A stretch of DNA of 6,988 bases from Actinomycetes bacterium (lineage in GTDB: Bacteria; Actinomycetota; Acidimicrobiia; Spongiisociales; UBA5794), in the NCBI GenBank assembly GCA_024640745.1, contig JAHEEL010000124.1, positions 1 through 6,988 on the forward strand. The letters run 5' to 3'. A model generated the notes under the pieces. The model had not been told where the DNA came from, ran no database searches, and saw only the letters and a program-made list of their open reading frames with translations. The translations under genes were made by a program, and so were the position numbers. How positions within the stretch are numbered: position 1 is the first letter of the stretch; every line of letters begins with the position of its first letter. This document shows positions 5,648-6,988 of the stretch, in pieces.

Positions 5648-6988
5648 ATGGCGAACGAGCAACAACAGGGTCGAAGGCACGAGGGTTTGTATCACCCTGC
5701 GCTCGACCATGACTCGTGCGGCATCGGGTTCATTGCCGATATCAAGGGCCGGAAGAGCCACTCCATCATCGACATGGGCCTCGCCGCCCTCACCAACCTC
5801 ACCCACCGCGGCGCCGTCGGTGCCGATCCCCTCGCCGGCGACGGCGCAGGCATGCTCATGCAGATCCCGGATCGCCTCCTGCGCGAAGAGATGGCCACCG
5901 GAGGGATCGACCTCCCCGAGCCCGGCGACTACGGCGTCGGCATGATCTTCCTTCCACAGGACCCGGTCGACCGGGTCGTGTGCGAGAACCTGCTGCGAGA
6001 ATTGGTGATCCGGGAGGGCCAGCACGTCATCGGTTGGCGCGATGTGCCGGTCGATCCGTCGTGCCTCGGAGAGAGCGTCAAGCCGATCGAACCCCGTATT
6101 CGACAACTCTTCATCGGCCGCGGGGAAGGCACCCAGGACACCGCCGCCTTCGACCTGAAGCTCTACGTCATCCGCAAGCAGGCTCACACCCAGCTCGCCA
6201 TTCGGGCCCCGTGGGTGATCGAGCAAGGCACGTTCTACATCCCGTCGATGTCGACGCGCACCATCGTCTACAAGGGCATGGTTCTCGCCAAGAACCTGGC
6301 GACGTTCTACCGCGACCTCGCCGACAAACGCACCTCATCGGCCCTTGCGCTCATCCACCAGCGGTTCTCCACCAACACCTCCCCCTCATGGCGGCTCGCG
6401 CAACCGTTCCGCTACCTCTGTCACAACGGAGAGATCAACACCATCCAGGGAAACATCAACTGGATGATGGCCCGGCGTCAGAACATGTCGTCCAAGATCC
6501 TCGGGGACGACCTCGAGAAGCTGTGGCCCCTCATCGGAGACGGTGCCTCCGACTCGGCCACCTTCGACAACGCACTCGAGCTGCTGCTCGCCGGGGGGTA
6601 CTCGCTCGGTCACGCCATGATGCTGCTCATCCCGGAGGCGTGGGCCGACAACCCGCTGATGGACGCCAACCGCAAGGCCTTCTACGAGTACCACGCCGCG
6701 CTGATGGAGCCGTGGGACGGGCCGGCTGCCGTTGCGTTCACGGACGGGCGCCAGATCGGGGCGACCCTCGACCGAAACGGGCTTCGACCCGGACGCTACC
6801 TGGTCACCGACGACGATCTCATCGTGATGTCGTCGGAGATGGGCGTGCTCGACATTCCCGAAGAGAAAGTGGTCGCGAAGTGGCGCCTGCAGCCCGGGAA
6901 GATGCTGCTCATCGATCTCGAGGAGGGTCGCATCATCGACGATGCGGAGCTCAAGGGATCACTCTCCGGAGCGAAGCCCTACCAGCAG
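5648..6988 (+). CDS. gltB: Glutamate synthase large subunit, N-terminal glutaminase part (3' truncated by window)
   Basis: The first 447 residues of the alpha subunit of glutamate synthase, which makes two glutamates from glutamine and 2-oxoglutarate using reduced cofactor (normally NADPH through GltD). It works in cytoplasmic ammonium assimilation with glutamine synthetase. The class II glutamine amidotransferase nucleophile is Cys24 in HDSCGIGF, so a 23-residue propeptide would be cleaved. Other active-site blocks are HQRFSTNTSPSW (237-248, Arg239), YLCHNGEINTIQGN (256-269, oxyanion Asn260-Gly261), SDSATFDN (301-308, Asp302) and LDRNGLRPGRY (374-384). Their spacing from the catalytic Cys matches Azospirillum GltB with a constant 6-residue offset, from memory. 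The frame is open to the edge, and the central, FMN/Fe-S and C-terminal domains (about 1500 residues in total) lie outside. ATG 5648 follows GAGGA (5640-5644) with a short 3-base spacer. The partner gltD is not in view. Confidence 0.96.
   Translation, partial: MANEQQQGRRHEGLYHPALDHDSCGIGFIADIKGRKSHSIIDMGLAALTNLTHRGAVGADPLAGDGAGMLMQIPDRLLREEMATGGIDLPEPGDYGVGMIFLPQDPVDRVVCENLLRELVIREGQHVIGWRDVPVDPSCLGESVKPIEPRIRQLFIGRGEGTQDTAAFDLKLYVIRKQAHTQLAIRAPWVIEQGTFYIPSMSTRTIVYKGMVLAKNLATFYRDLADKRTSSALALIHQRFSTNTSPSWRLAQPFRYLCHNGEINTIQGNINWMMARRQNMSSKILGDDLEKLWPLIGDGASDSATFDNALELLLAGGYSLGHAMMLLIPEAWADNPLMDANRKAFYEYHAALMEPWDGPAAVAFTDGRQIGATLDRNGLRPGRYLVTDDDLIVMSSEMGVLDIPEEKVVAKWRLQPGKMLLIDLEEGRIIDDAELKGSLSGAKPYQQ

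Noticed and set aside
5420..6226. 268-codon minus-strand frame opposite gltB
   Set aside because: It lies opposite the unmistakable GltB glutaminase sequence and has no recognisable protein features.
1..6988. CRISPR array, tRNA/rRNA genes, transposases, toxin-antitoxin or defence genes
   Set aside because: No regularly spaced repeats, cloverleaf-like sequences, transposase motifs or defence-type domains were seen on either strand.

Overview
The window is GC-rich, and every gene I can support is on the + strand. The protein types suggest a high-GC actinomycete, perhaps a deep-branching lineage such as the Acidimicrobiia. They include a luciferase-like flavin oxidoreductase, a membrane protein carrying the actinobacterial-type 'ELRVHG...HPLAPPCY.ER...HSQG' signature, a GlcG/HbpS-like protein and a bacterial GltB. 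The taxonomic placement is an inference from family resemblance, not a search result.

Layout. Bases 2-145 are the 3' end of an unrecognised gene. A short gap of about 130 bases follows, holding a doubtful 25-codon ORF and a hairpin. Bases 273-3341 encode a 1022-residue polytopic membrane protein with about 15 hydrophobic segments. Its two ends look like the halves of one alpha/beta-hydrolase domain. After about 150 featureless bases comes a 71-residue protein with two cysteine pairs (3490-3705), followed directly by a GC-rich hairpin. Bases 3851-4882 encode an LLM-class flavin-dependent oxidoreductase, preceded by a promoter-like sequence resembling thiol-stress ECF sigma sites. The next 230 bases (4883-5112) are an unusual intergenic stretch rich in short direct and inverted repeats. 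A GlcG/HbpS-like (haem-degrading family) protein follows at 5113-5535, starting at TTG. From 5648 to the window edge runs the N-terminal glutaminase half of glutamate synthase large subunit (gltB), cut off by the window end.

How the genes relate. I see no single pathway joining them. The LLM oxidoreductase, the HbpS/GlcG-like protein and GltB are separated by 230 and 112 bases and probably have their own promoters. The upstream fragment and the membrane hydrolase may share a transcript, but the gap between them is not tight. The part most likely to repay work is the large membrane hydrolase, whose predicted catalytic elements are separated in sequence by a very large membrane insert. The repeat-rich intergenic region at 4883-5045 comes second. 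No RNA genes, CRISPR arrays, transposases or phage genes were seen.
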